From the NCBI RefSeq assembly GCF_007197555.1, contig NZ_CP041614.1, positions 1,790,001 to 1,854,000 on the forward strand: a stretch of 64,000 nucleotides of DNA, written 5' to 3'. The notes beneath the pieces were generated by a model. That model saw nothing but the letters and a program-made list of their open reading frames with translations, made no database searches and was not told where the DNA came from. Positions 9,680 through 19,077 of the stretch are shown here, piece after piece. Both the position numbers and the translations under genes were made by a program. Source of the stretch: Shewanella psychropiezotolerans (lineage in GTDB: Bacteria; Pseudomonadota; Gammaproteobacteria; Enterobacterales; Shewanellaceae). Each line of letters begins with the position of its first letter. Positions within the stretch are counted from its first letter, which is position 1.

Positions 9680-12394
9680 CTAGAATACTCCTCTAATGCC
9701 TAATGAATATCTAGGGCCGGTTTCTGTGACTTCTAACACCTGATTCGAGTATTCAGCCGTCTTCACGGTTAACTCATTGGTAATATTGATCCCTTCTATA
9801 AACAGGGTTAAGTTTTCGTTGAAATCATAGCTACCGCTGATATCAACCTGGGCATAATCTTCTACATAATGAGCACCGCGCCATGACAAAGGCTTAGACT
9901 GCATAAATCTCGAGCGATTATTGTAGGCGATACGGAACTGGGCTGCGTCTTTCTCATAGAATAAGATCAAGTTCTGTGAGTCACCAAGGCCAACCAAAGG
10001 CAGTAGACCTCCTGAGGTCGAAGAACTCGAATCGCTATCGACTATAGTCATGTTAGCAATAACACCTAATCCATCGAGCGGCTCTGGCAGGCTGGTAAAC
10101 ATGTGCTGTATGGCAAACTCGTAACCCGTTATCTGAGCATCATTCTGGTTTACTGGGCGCGTCACTTTATAGTCGTAATCACCACTGGGAACACTCACTA
10201 TTTCCTGTACTTCTTCGGTTTCCAAATAGCCGGAAATATCTTTTCTAAAGGCGGCTACAGAAGCGTAGCTTCCTTCCTGATAATACCATTCCAGAGACAG
10301 ATCAAAGTTATTACTGGTGAATGGCATTAACATGGGGTTAGCCCCTTCGCCCTTTAAGCTATTCTGATGTCCACCGCTATAGCTAGACAGGGGTGACATC
10401 TCATCGAGTTCTGGGCGGGTGATGCTTTTGGAATACGCCACGCGTGCGATAACATCTTCGATAACTTCAATATTGGCATTTAAGCTAGGTAGCCAGTTAT
10501 CATAATTATTGCTGGCTTCTATCGGTAAGTAATCTTCAGATTCTACGACACGTACGACTCCGTCCTCATTAGGTGCTGGCACCAGATCCAGTAAGGCGAT
10601 CTGATTTCCCTTAGATTTACTGGTTGTTTCTACGTAACGTAAGCCGGCGACGACTTTCCATGGCATGTCATAGAGGTCGCCATCGAAATGGAAATCAGCG
10701 TATAAAGCGTCGAGCGTCTCATTGACTTCATAGGCTGTCGGTGAAGCATGCATCTGTGTACCATATTGGGCCAGTAAAGCACGGCTTGCAGCCGGGTCGT
10801 CGAGCTGTGCCATCACTTTATCGGATGTGACGTAGTCGAACCAGGCCTCAGAGTTAAATGTGAGCCAGTTTTGAGCGGAAGCGCCGTCGCTACCGGATAA
10901 GAAACCATCGGCATCGAAATTACTGAACAGGTTTGGATCTAAATAAATAGGAGAGCTGTTATCACCCCATATGACAGGTACTGGCGACTTTGTACTATAG
11001 TCTGTGCTGCCGAAGGTTCTGTCTGAGTAGAGCACGCCGAAGTTAATGGTTGCTAATGCACCGTTATCGACGATCCATTCACCATCTAATTTAACCTCTA
11101 AAACTTCATCATCTATTTTTGTACCGTCTCTACCTCCCCAACCTGCGGTTAAGCCATTGGATGAGTTGTTGGCATTGAAGGTCATCGTCGGCAGTAGGGC
11201 ACCAGAGCTTCTGTCATAGCTGTAATCCCCAGGGCGCGCGGCGACGGTATCTGTCATGCCGCCTAATGGATCTGAAGAGGCCTGGGAGTACGAAATATCG
11301 GCGGCTAAGCTGACAGTGTCATTTAAGTCCCAGTCCGCATTAAAACCAAAGGCGGTCAATTGGTTCTCTGTTTGCGATTGACGCACCATGAAATCACTGT
11401 GACTGCCATTGCCCATGGACAGTTGTACCACTGTGCGGTTGTTATCCAAAGTGACATCGGTGAGCTTATTCTCTTCGAACCAATGGGCGAGAATATCTTG
11501 CCTGTAGTCGACCTCATACTTTGAATAGAGGGCATCGAGCGTGAAGGTCAGATTGTCCAGAGGCACGTATTGAAATACCAGATTACCTCCTGTGCGCTCA
11601 CGGGACTCAGTTTGCGCTATCTGATTATAATTTTGTGGCATATAGACATCATCGAACGTGCGTCCATCGTTTAGCGTTAGATCTGTTCGTTCATAATAGG
11701 CGGTATTGGCTTCATCGTAGCGGCTGTCTCTTTGGCTATGAGCCAAGGATAACAGTACACCGAACTTCTCATCATCGAAAGTATTACTGATGAGCCCTGA
11801 GAATTGTGGGCTGGTGGTGCCGCTCATCTTGTCATACACGGCCTTAATACTGCCCGTGGCTTGAAAACCGGGAATGGCTAAGGGTTTGAAGGTGGTGATA
11901 TTGACCGTTGCACCGATAGCCCCTTCCTGTAGGTTAGCCGACTGAGTCTTATATACTTCGGCGCCGCTGATGAGTTCAGAGGCTAAGATATCGAAACTAA
12001 AAGAACGTCCACCACTGGTTGTGGCCATGGTTCTCTTGTTTATCAAGGTGGTATTAAACTCTGGCCCGAGCCCTCTGACCGTGATCGACTGGCCTTCGCC
12101 ACCGGATCTGTCGATGGATACGCCGGTGATCCTCTGCAGAGACTCGGCGACATTTTGATCGGGGAACTTACCGATATCTTCTGAGGTGATCGCGTCGACA
12201 ACAGTGTCTGACTCTTTCTTGATATCTTTGGACTTGATCAGACTCCCTCTGATCCCGGTAACAGCAATCACTTCTATGTCAGCATTGGCTTCTGCCTGTG
12301 AATTTTCTACGGCATTAACATTCACGGATATTCCCAGGTTGAGCGCTATCAATCCTGATAAATAACTGACCTTTATCCGATTTAGTTTGTTCAT
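9680..12394 (-). CDS. TonB-dependent outer-membrane receptor
   Basis: 904 residues. The signal peptide (to about residue 28) is followed by a TonB-box-like EVIAVTG segment, a plug domain (about 55-175) with DAITSEDIGKFPDQNVAESLQRI and GVSIDRSGGEGQ, then a 22-strand barrel ending in the terminal strand SLGIRGVF. The plug signature is that of the marine/Caulobacter-type receptors (TIGR01782-like) that usually import carbohydrates or other organic nutrients rather than siderophores. No sugar-degradation gene is adjacent, so the ligand is unknown. Monocistronic, with its own terminator. Confidence 0.9.
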   Translation of the reverse strand: MNKLNRIKVSYLSGLIALNLGISVNVNAVENSQAEANADIEVIAVTGIRGSLIKSKDIKKESDTVVDAITSEDIGKFPDQNVAESLQRITGVSIDRSGGEGQSITVRGLGPEFNTTLINKRTMATTSGGRSFSFDILASELISGAEVYKTQSANLQEGAIGATVNITTFKPLAIPGFQATGSIKAVYDKMSGTTSPQFSGLISNTFDDEKFGVLLSLAHSQRDSRYDEANTAYYERTDLTLNDGRTFDDVYMPQNYNQIAQTESRERTGGNLVFQYVPLDNLTFTLDALYSKYEVDYRQDILAHWFEENKLTDVTLDNNRTVVQLSMGNGSHSDFMVRQSQTENQLTAFGFNADWDLNDTVSLAADISYSQASSDPLGGMTDTVAARPGDYSYDRSSGALLPTMTFNANNSSNGLTAGWGGRDGTKIDDEVLEVKLDGEWIVDNGALATINFGVLYSDRTFGSTDYSTKSPVPVIWGDNSSPIYLDPNLFSNFDADGFLSGSDGASAQNWLTFNSEAWFDYVTSDKVMAQLDDPAASRALLAQYGTQMHASPTAYEVNETLDALYADFHFDGDLYDMPWKVVAGLRYVETTSKSKGNQIALLDLVPAPNEDGVVRVVESEDYLPIEASNNYDNWLPSLNANIEVIEDVIARVAYSKSITRPELDEMSPLSSYSGGHQNSLKGEGANPMLMPFTSNNFDLSLEWYYQEGSYASVAAFRKDISGYLETEEVQEIVSVPSGDYDYKVTRPVNQNDAQITGYEFAIQHMFTSLPEPLDGLGVIANMTIVDSDSSSSTSGGLLPLVGLGDSQNLILFYEKDAAQFRIAYNNRSRFMQSKPLSWRGAHYVEDYAQVDISGSYDFNENLTLFIEGINITNELTVKTAEYSNQVLEVTETGPRYSLGIRGVF

Positions 12395-12806
12395 CTAATC
12401 CCTTCTTATTGTTTGTTAGATTATTGGAGTTTTGATATATGACGTTAATAAGGTTTTAACAAAGTCGTTACGAAGGAATAGTGCATTCAGAATTTCGGTA
12501 TATTGTATCCACAAGGTTTTATCTGTGAGGTATATCGAGTTATCTGCATGCTTTAGAAGCGAAATTGAAAACTTTGTGAAACATGAACTTCAGTGACTTG
12601 ATGAATAATGTGTTTGAGTGCTTAGGGAGGCTATGAATGAAATTAGGTCCTTCATACATAGTTAAACAGGAAGATTATTGCTCATTCAGTGGGTTAGTAT
12701 GTAAACATGAAATGGAAGTTATGTTCCTTCCCTAAGCATTCGCTAAAATTATTGATCTGAAATTATCGACCTGGAATTTAAAATTCAAACAAATGTAGGA
12801 GAATGT
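12395..12806. promoter_or_regulatory. divergent promoter region, receptor versus YeaQ-like gene
   Basis: About 410 bases, AT-rich. It must contain the receptor promoter (minus) and that of the small membrane gene (plus). I see no obvious operator palindrome. Confidence 0.4.
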
Positions 12807-13058
12807 ATGAGTATAGAGGGATTACTTCTCTATTTAGTCGTAGGTGCCGTAGCGGGATGGTTAGCCGGAACGCTAATGAAAGGTAAGGGCTTCGGCTTAG
12901 TCGTTAATATCATACTCGGAGTGATAGGTGGCATACTTGGTGGATTTATATTTGGTCTCCTCGGTATATCCATGGGAGGAATATTAGGTTCTATTGTTGC
13001 GGCGACTGTAGGAGCTGCTCTACTATTGTTTGTGATTGGCTTGATCAAGAAAAACTAG
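12807..13058 (+). CDS. GlsB/YeaQ/YmgE-type small membrane protein
   Basis: 83 residues made of glycine-rich hydrophobic helices (AGWLAGTLMKGKGFG, then GVIGGILGGFIFGLLG), the hallmark of the transglycosylase-associated / YeaQ stress family in the inner membrane. The start is preceded by AGGAG at good spacing. Function in the family is poorly defined (stress-induced). Single gene. Confidence 0.9.
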   Translation: MSIEGLLLYLVVGAVAGWLAGTLMKGKGFGLVVNIILGVIGGILGGFIFGLLGISMGGILGSIVAATVGAALLLFVIGLIKKN

Positions 13059-13154
13059 TATCCCTATCTAAAGCCTAAGCATAAATGTTTGTTGTAGAAT
13101 AAGATGCCTGAAACAGGCTCGAAACATTAACCGACTAAGTCACTGTTATATTAA

Positions 13155-13283
13155 AGGCAGATGCTTGAGGTTATCTGTAACACATAATTAGCCTCGTGTT
13201 TGTTACAGAACAAGTTCCTGTTAATTAGCAAGCAGAGTCATTACTCCAGTAATGCCATCACTTAAAATCTCAAGCATCTGCCT
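13155..13283. repeat. inverted-repeat-bounded element, MITE-like
   Basis: AGGCAGATGCTTGAG at 13155-13169 is matched by its exact reverse complement at 13269-13283. Inside is a second pairing, CTGTAAC with GTTACAG. The whole could fold as a long RNA or DNA hairpin of about 129 bases. There is no convincing target-site duplication. It lies just before the small gene at 13316. Confidence 0.6.
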
Positions 13284-13315
13284 AATTTGTCCTAACCTAA
13301 TTCTAGGTGCGTAAC

Positions 13316-13591
13316 ATGAATATTAGTGAGCAAGATCTATTACAAGTGAAGATGATCAATGATTATTTTGAACTTTATTCAGACATTGAGATTTGGACAT
13401 GTGAAGTACTTAACAATGTTGAATTTTGGATACCAGAATATTATAAATTGAGAGATAAGTATTCGGCGGTCGAAATTGACTTCCTTTTTATTAAATTTCC
13501 TTTCTTTCAGTGGATATCTCAACTTTTCGATAATATTGAACTTATCATGCGTGCAGAAAACGCTCACTCTTGCCCTCCCTTTCAAGATTAA
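13316..13591 (+). CDS. small conserved unknown protein, paralogue of the 6904 gene
   Basis: 91 residues from the ATG at 13316, preceded by AGGTG. An upstream GTG at 13307 is less likely. Core WIPEYYKLRDKYSAVEI matches LWVPDYFLLKKKYPAKEI of the gene at 6904. No known domain, probably cytosolic. Function unknown. Confidence 0.55.
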   Translation: MNISEQDLLQVKMINDYFELYSDIEIWTCEVLNNVEFWIPEYYKLRDKYSAVEIDFLFIKFPFFQWISQLFDNIELIMRAENAHSCPPFQD

Positions 13592-14026
13592 CTCTCTCCT
13601 AGGCATAACCCCTAAAGTTAGCAAGACTCCTTTCTGAAGGTGGTCACTCTTCGATATTCTTCTGTAGTGCAAAGACAAGAGTTTTTATCCAAGAGTGTTC
13701 GGCTAAAACTCCAAGCCTACTCGTTGCATGACCCCTTGGCCTGGCTTCCTAGCTTCCTCGTTCCCTTGGTTTCTCCCTTTTTACCGTACCTCGCACTTCA
13801 ACTGTCATATATAAAATTATAAATCTTTATGAATAAACATAAAGCCCTTTTATATCAATTGGTTGCGCTTTTGCTGTGGTTCGGCATCTACTCTACAATA
13901 CCGCTCATAAATCGGTGCTGGATTACTTGGGATTGTCGTTAATCGTTAATGTCATTTATTAACTATTACAACCGAGTAACGCATACGATTTAAATACGAT
14001 AAAAAATATATGGAGTATGATTTTTA
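13592..14026. other. intergenic, no convincing gene
   Basis: About 435 bases upstream of the OmpA-family gene. An open frame at 13640-13822 has no ribosome site and an unusual composition, so I do not call it. The last 100 bases should hold the OmpA promoter. Confidence 0.4.
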
Positions 14027-15073
14027 ATGCAAAATTTTAATAAAACTTTGATCGGTACACTCGTTATTGCAGCTTTCTCTTTCGGTGCTAGCGCTGCAGA
14101 TGTAGACAATTCTTGGTACCTAGGTGCTGGTCTCGGTCAAAACAACTATCAGTCTGTAGATGCTACAAGTCATCTGCAAGACGACAGCGACCTTGCATGG
14201 AATGCCTTGGTTGGTTATCAGCTAAACAAATATTTTGCGATTGAGGCTGGCTGGCAAGATCTAGGTACCGATGACGATACTCATCTATGGGGTGGTAACA
14301 CTGATGGTAGTGAAGCAATTGATGTTGATGGATTCACTTTAGGCTTAGTCGGTACGCTTCCTTTAGATGATAAGTGGTTTGCTACAGGTGAAATTGGTGC
14401 TTATCAGTATCATTTAGCCCATGAAATGGGTCAGGGGAAATACGTTAGTGCAACAGATACTGCTGCATACTTCGGTATTGGTCTTGGTTATAACATCACT
14501 GATGCATTAGCTATCTCAGCTAAATACCGTAGATTTTCAGATGTGAATGAAACTGCATGGAACACAGTTGATATGGACGCGCAGACTATAGGTCTCCAGC
14601 TCACTTATCGCTTTGGTATAGAATCTGAGCCTACTCCACTAGCTATAACTGAAACTAAGCCCGTGGTAGAACCCAAAGTTGAGCCAAAAATAGAACCAAA
14701 GTATCAGACTAAAATCGAAAAAGAAGAAGTGACTATTCTATTTGGTTTTGACTCATCTGAGCTTAGTTCAAGCGGAAAACGTCAATTGGATAAGATTGTC
14801 AGAGAGTCTAAAAATTCAATCGATGACTCTATCGTGTTAATTGGTCAGGCTGATAATCAAGGTGCGGCAGATTATAACATGAAGCTTTCTAAGCAACGCG
14901 TTGAAGCTGTTGCTAATTACCTTTTGGATTCAGGTCTGCAAGTTGCTGACATGAGTAAGCAAGCTATCGGTGAGAAAGAGTCACGCGCAAATAGCACACA
15001 ATCACGTTCACTCGAACGAGTTGTTGTAGTTGAGCTTACAAGCACAAAAAAAATATTAATTAGTTCACTATAA
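14027..15073 (+). CDS. OmpA-family outer-membrane protein
   Basis: 348 residues with a signal peptide (FGASA-ADVDN). An eight-strand barrel (about 22-200) ends in LTYRFG. A Pro/Lys/Glu linker (about 205-232, repeats of KVEP) leads to a C-terminal OmpA domain (about 235-340) with LFGFDSSELSSSG, IGQADNQGAADYN and LSKQRVEAV, the peptidoglycan-binding fold. It links the outer membrane to the wall. Monocistronic in appearance. Confidence 0.92.
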   Translation: MQNFNKTLIGTLVIAAFSFGASAADVDNSWYLGAGLGQNNYQSVDATSHLQDDSDLAWNALVGYQLNKYFAIEAGWQDLGTDDDTHLWGGNTDGSEAIDVDGFTLGLVGTLPLDDKWFATGEIGAYQYHLAHEMGQGKYVSATDTAAYFGIGLGYNITDALAISAKYRRFSDVNETAWNTVDMDAQTIGLQLTYRFGIESEPTPLAITETKPVVEPKVEPKIEPKYQTKIEKEEVTILFGFDSSELSSSGKRQLDKIVRESKNSIDDSIVLIGQADNQGAADYNMKLSKQRVEAVANYLLDSGLQVADMSKQAIGEKESRANSTQSRSLERVVVVELTSTKKILISSL

Positions 15074-15368
15074 GCCGCAGCTTGAGCTGTGAAGGGAAGG
15101 TTATGCTCAAGGATGAGCCTTAATGTTTAAAATATGTTTAGTTTTGCTTATAGCTGGCCATTCGTTGACCCGCTCTGTTTATGTGACCATTGCCTAGGAA
15201 TTGAGTTAGCAGATTAAGGGCGTGCGAGAACACTTGTACTCGTGTGAAACAATTTAAGCCTGTGGCTTTTATAGAATCTATAAGAACAAGGCTGTGTGTA
15301 CTTTTATTTTTAACATTGCACTTAACATTTTCTGATTGTAATCATAATTCGAGCTTGAGTGAGACCAT

Positions 15369-16226
15369 ATGCAAAACATTTTAAGTTACAGTGGGAACAG
15401 GGGACTTAGTTTACTGTTTGATAGATTTTTTAAGCCGAGTCAGATTCATTTTCAAAATAACCGATTTGTCGAAGTTGAAGAGGAACTGATAATAGATGGC
15501 TTGGCAATAGATGGCTTTGTTCCTTACTATCAGCCGATAATCAACAGCGACACTGGTAAAGTGATAGGTGCGGAGCTGCTGGTCAGATTAGTCATGGATA
15601 ACGGACGAGTCATATCGCCATTACAGTTTATTGATTATGCAGAGAAATCTGGATTAATCATAGAGATAACTGAACAGTTTTTATCTAAAGCTTTCAATGA
15701 TTTTAATAAATTAGGCTGGGCTGGTAGTGACAAGTATTTAAGTATTAACATAGTACCGGAGCATTTGAAGTCGAGACGTCTATTTAAGTTTATCCAAGAT
15801 TATGTCGCTCGAGGCGTGATCAATGGGAATCAGATCAAGCTTGAGATCACCGAGCGATTGGAAATTAACGATCTGTTAGGGGCTCGTTCATATCTTGAAG
15901 ATTTTTACCAACTCGGTATTACTGCCAGCTTAGACGATGCTGGTACTGGTTATGGTTGCTTTCTCTATCTCCAGGAGTTGGCACTTAGCTCATTAAAATT
16001 AGATAAAAGATTTATCGATACCATAGCAGAAAACAAAGATACTTCAGTATTAGATTCAATCATTGGTCTAGCTAAAAGCTTAAAACTGGAAATTGTAGCC
16101 GAAGGAGTAGAAAGCCTGAATCAAGTAACCTATCTTAAGAGACGTGGAGTGAAGGCCATTCAAGGCTATGTATACGGCCAACCTATGCCTGTAATAGATT
16201 TCATCGACTGGAAGGGTAATCGTTAG
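15369..16226 (+). CDS. EAL-domain c-di-GMP phosphodiesterase, cytosolic
   Basis: 285 residues with no membrane segment. The EAL domain spans about 50-280. The EAL motif reads as ELL (GAELLVRL), which keeps the metal-binding Glu. Also present are the Asn in LSINIVP, the Glu pair in LEITERLE, the DD motif in ASLDDAGTGYG, the Lys in LKLDKRF, the Glu in IVAEGVES and the Gln in YGQPMP. The catalytic set is essentially complete, so cleavage of c-di-GMP to pGpG is expected. It stands alone, upstream of the ToxR-like unit. Confidence 0.85.
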   Translation: MQNILSYSGNRGLSLLFDRFFKPSQIHFQNNRFVEVEEELIIDGLAIDGFVPYYQPIINSDTGKVIGAELLVRLVMDNGRVISPLQFIDYAEKSGLIIEITEQFLSKAFNDFNKLGWAGSDKYLSINIVPEHLKSRRLFKFIQDYVARGVINGNQIKLEITERLEINDLLGARSYLEDFYQLGITASLDDAGTGYGCFLYLQELALSSLKLDKRFIDTIAENKDTSVLDSIIGLAKSLKLEIVAEGVESLNQVTYLKRRGVKAIQGYVYGQPMPVIDFIDWKGNR

Positions 16227-16422
16227 TAACAATTTCCTGTGTAGTATCAGCCACGGAGTGGCTCAGAAGAGTATTGAACTCGTTTAATAACTAGTATTCT
16301 AGCTTGAATATAGTGAAATACCCGCTCAGCTCCCCCTCATATTGCTTTACATTCCCCATCTTGACTTACACCTATAACAGTAAGGATACACTGTAGATAC
16401 ATAAACTAGTTAAAGGAGATAT

Positions 16423-16512
16423 ATGATCCAATCATTATTAGTTTGTGGATTAGATTGTTGCGAATTATTCGTGTCCTGTGGGACCAGTGTAGATGTAAAT
16501 TACAATGAATAG
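16423..16512 (+). CDS. 29-aa Cys-rich leader peptide coupled to the ToxR-like gene
   Basis: An ATG preceded by AAAGGAGATAT, a near-perfect ribosome site, opens a 29-codon frame with cysteines at positions 8, 12, 13 and 19 (VCGLDCCELFVSC). Its stop (16510-16512) lies inside the start of the ToxR-like gene (ATG at 16505), which has no good ribosome site of its own. That arrangement implies translational coupling. Whether the peptide itself acts, or only its translation, cannot be told. Confidence 0.55.
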   Translation: MIQSLLVCGLDCCELFVSCGTSVDVNYNE

Positions 16513-17277
16513 TGATAAAAATATTACCTACAAAATAGGTCAGAGATACCTGTTCAACGTTAAAACTCATCAGCTAACTGATCAAAAGGACGGCACAAGC
16601 GTTGAGCTTGGTTTGAATGAGTCACGCTTGTTAGCTGTATTGATCTGCAATAATGGCGAGGTTGTTAGCCGTGAGCAGATATTAGAAGAGGTGTGGAACC
16701 AGCGTGGTTTGGTCGTAGATGAGACTAGTGTTAATCAAACCGTTTCCCTTTTACGTAAGTTCTTGGGTGACAATGTCAAAGAGCAAAAAATTATTAAAAC
16801 TGTGACTAAAATGGGTTATAGGCTCACAGCTGGTGTAAATATTGAGAGTGTTGAGGTTGAAAAACAATCATCTTCAATTATGAATAGAGTAAACGAAAAA
16901 TCTATTATTTATGGACTCTATATTGTTCTATTTACCATCTTTGTTTCTTTGTATGTTTTCGGGGAGTAAAGCAAGGTGAAAGTTTCGGTGAGGGGTTGAC
17001 AGGTTATAGTAAGATAAAAATCGATGGGGTAAAAATACTTAAGTTTAAAAACAATAATATTGACGATGGGCTCTCAAATCTCATCAGGAAATGTATTTTA
17101 ACCAATGTTGATCTAAACCTTGGTGAGTTAAAAAGTGTAATTGTTTCAGCTAAGAAAAGCTATTCTTTCACAATATTATTTGTTGTTTCTGATAATGTTG
17201 ACTATTCATTGTTGGTGAAAATCAACAAGAGTATACCACTGGATGATAACCTATGTCAGGTCATTTTAAATTATTAG
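16505..17277 (+). pseudogene. ToxR/CadC-like membrane-bound regulator, frameshifted
   Basis: An N-terminal winged-helix domain (about 20-108; NESRLLAVLI, SREQILEEVW, SVNQTVSLLRK, KMGYRL) is followed by a single membrane segment (IIYGLYIVLFTIFVSLYVF, about 133-151). The frame stops right after it at 16967. One more G in the GGGG run 16961-16964 reads on as FGGVKQGESFGEGL and continues to 17277, giving about 257 residues with a periplasmic sensor domain. The following gene overlaps it and resembles ToxS. Family and topology are clear. The frameshift may be a base-calling error. Confidence 0.8.
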
Positions 17278-17795
17278 TTTTTTTGTTTTCTATGCTTGTT
17301 ATCTCAGTGTCAGCTTACTTTTTTTCCGATCTAGGTGGAAGAAATATCCATGCTTTTAAGGATGGCGATTGGGTGTTTGATGTGAGGCATTATGTTAATA
17401 ATACAGATGATTATTTGGCTGGCTTTAATAGCGATCTTCAGGGCGTTTTTCGTGGTAGGTTACGATTTTACAATGATAATCATTACTCCGTTACATTCAG
17501 TATAGTCGTTAAAGAATTAAATAAAGATAAAGTTGTTAATGTAAATAACGAGGTTAATCTAAATGGAATCTGGGATGCCGAACAAGACATTATCAACTTT
17601 AATTTCGAAAACTTCCATACATTAAAACCTATGGGGTCAGATAGTGATGAAGAGTTTCTTATTCATCTAGCCATTAATGTTTTGAATAGAACTTTTGGTG
17701 AAGGACAAAAAATAACTTGGCTTAGGGGGAATACTTTTATTTTGAACAATATAAATCAGTCGCAAATTATATTCAATAAATCGAATGGCACATGA
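17253..17795 (+). CDS. ToxS-like periplasmic partner protein
   Basis: 180 residues: one N-terminal membrane anchor (LLVFLFSMLVISVSAYFF), then a periplasmic beta-rich domain ending FILNNINQSQIIFNK. Size, topology and the end (compare LNHGSTVLF in V. cholerae ToxS) fit ToxS, which stabilises the ToxR periplasmic domain. It overlaps the ToxR-like gene by 25 bases, as in other ToxR/ToxS-type pairs. Sequence similarity to ToxS is weak, so the role is inferred mostly from context. Confidence 0.65.
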   Translation: MSGHFKLLVFLFSMLVISVSAYFFSDLGGRNIHAFKDGDWVFDVRHYVNNTDDYLAGFNSDLQGVFRGRLRFYNDNHYSVTFSIVVKELNKDKVVNVNNEVNLNGIWDAEQDIINFNFENFHTLKPMGSDSDEEFLIHLAINVLNRTFGEGQKITWLRGNTFILNNINQSQIIFNKSNGT

Positions 17796-17885
17796 ACCTT
17801 GCTGCCGGTCTTATTTTTATAAATAAACTGATTTAACTTACCGTGCCAGTATATTTCCCCCAATTTTTAGGTTAGTGAGGTCCTT

Positions 17886-18616
17886 GTGCTAGATAATTGT
17901 TTTATTTTGAATTCAGTGGTTTACAACCCTTGTTTTAATTTGCAGCAATCAGAGCTAAATTTGAAATTTAGCTCTGATTCTATTGTTAATCGCAATGGAG
18001 TAGCCATAGCTACCGAGATGAACCTGATTTTGACCCCGGAGCAGGGTGTTAATCAGCAGCAGTTACACGAATTTAATACAGGTCGAACCTTGAATCAACT
18101 ACTCGACGTGGTGAAAAAATTAGCTATAGACAGTGACAGATCAATTTTCAATGAAAAACATACACTGATTTTTGTCAATACCGAAAGGGCGAGTTTGTGT
18201 GATGTGCATGGGCTTAACCAGATAAGAGAGCTTTCAATTCTTCTGCATCATCTGGGGGGAACCTAGTTGTAGGCTTAACGAACGCAAACCCCTGTAATCG
18301 CTGTCCTAGGGTACAGCAAGGACTCTTATTCCTTAAAGAGCATGATATTTTAATATCGGCTAATAATTTTAATTATCGAGATCAAGATTTCAGAGACTCT
18401 GAGCTTAAGAGTCATTTGTATGACTTTGTAAAACTTACCATGCCGAACACTGATGATGAGATGGATATGCTTGTTGAGTTTATTCACTCTGAACTTGTCT
18501 TAAATGGGCTCAAAGTGATCGTTGAAGCAGTAGAGACTAAGACTCAGCTTAAGTCATTAAATAAGGCACTCATCTATGGATATCAAGGTCGTCTTCTTAA
18601 AAGTAAAAAAAGCTAA
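17886..18616 (+). pseudogene. degenerate EAL-domain protein, frameshifted
   Basis: Starts at GTG with GAGGT upstream. The first part (17886-18266) breaks at a G6 run (18254-18259). One more G gives LGGNLVVGLTN and joins the frame that runs to 18616, about 243 residues in all. The fold pattern of EAL domains is visible (YNPCFNLQQSEL, IFVNTERASL, LKEHDILISANNFN, YDFVKLTM, LKVIVEAVETKTQL, YGYQGRL). The metal and catalytic residues are lost: the DDFG position reads NNFN. It probably acts, if at all, as a non-enzymatic regulator like YdiV-type proteins. Confidence 0.65.
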
Positions 18617-18652
18617 AACTATTTAGCTGTAGCGTAATAATTGGAGAGATGT

Positions 18653-18883
18653 ATGCCAGGCATGAACATTGAAACATTCAATGTGAACAACACACTTTAT
18701 GTTGAAAACCTGCAAGTGTTGATCGAAAAATTGCTAGCCAGTATCACCTTAGTGATTAATCGTTTATCCAGTGAAGAGATGCTAGTGGAGTCAATGGAAG
18801 TTGATAACGACATCGATTTTGATGACTCTGTTTCTTTGACCTTTGGCTTGCAGCATTTTATCGAGCTGCAAAGCTTTGATTGA
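18653..18883 (+). CDS. small acidic unknown protein
   Basis: 76 residues from the ATG at 18653, which has GGAGAG upstream. Helical and acidic (MEVDNDIDFDDS), no known domain. The next reading frame continues protein-like to a TAG at 19002-19004 (GDVNEFSKRLQEYLSSENF), joined if one A in the CAAA near 18870 is removed. The true protein may therefore be about 116 residues. Follows the degenerate EAL gene closely, so probably the same operon. Confidence 0.5.
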   Translation: MPGMNIETFNVNNTLYVENLQVLIEKLLASITLVINRLSSEEMLVESMEVDNDIDFDDSVSLTFGLQHFIELQSFD

Positions 18884-19077
18884 TTTAAAGAGTCCAAAGG
18901 GGGATGTCAATGAGTTCAGCAAACGTTTACAAGAGTACTTATCGTCAGAAAACTTCCGCAATGAATTATTCAGTGAGATGAGGTTAATTCCTCATCTTCA
19001 ATAGCAGACGAGCCAATCCTTCTCCAAAAGGGGCAATATACTTAGAGTAGAGGGACTTCACCTCTAAGCTGAGTGTT

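Noticed and set aside
13640..13822. 60-aa open frame before the OmpA gene
   Set aside because: No ribosome site, odd composition, no partner or conservation signal.
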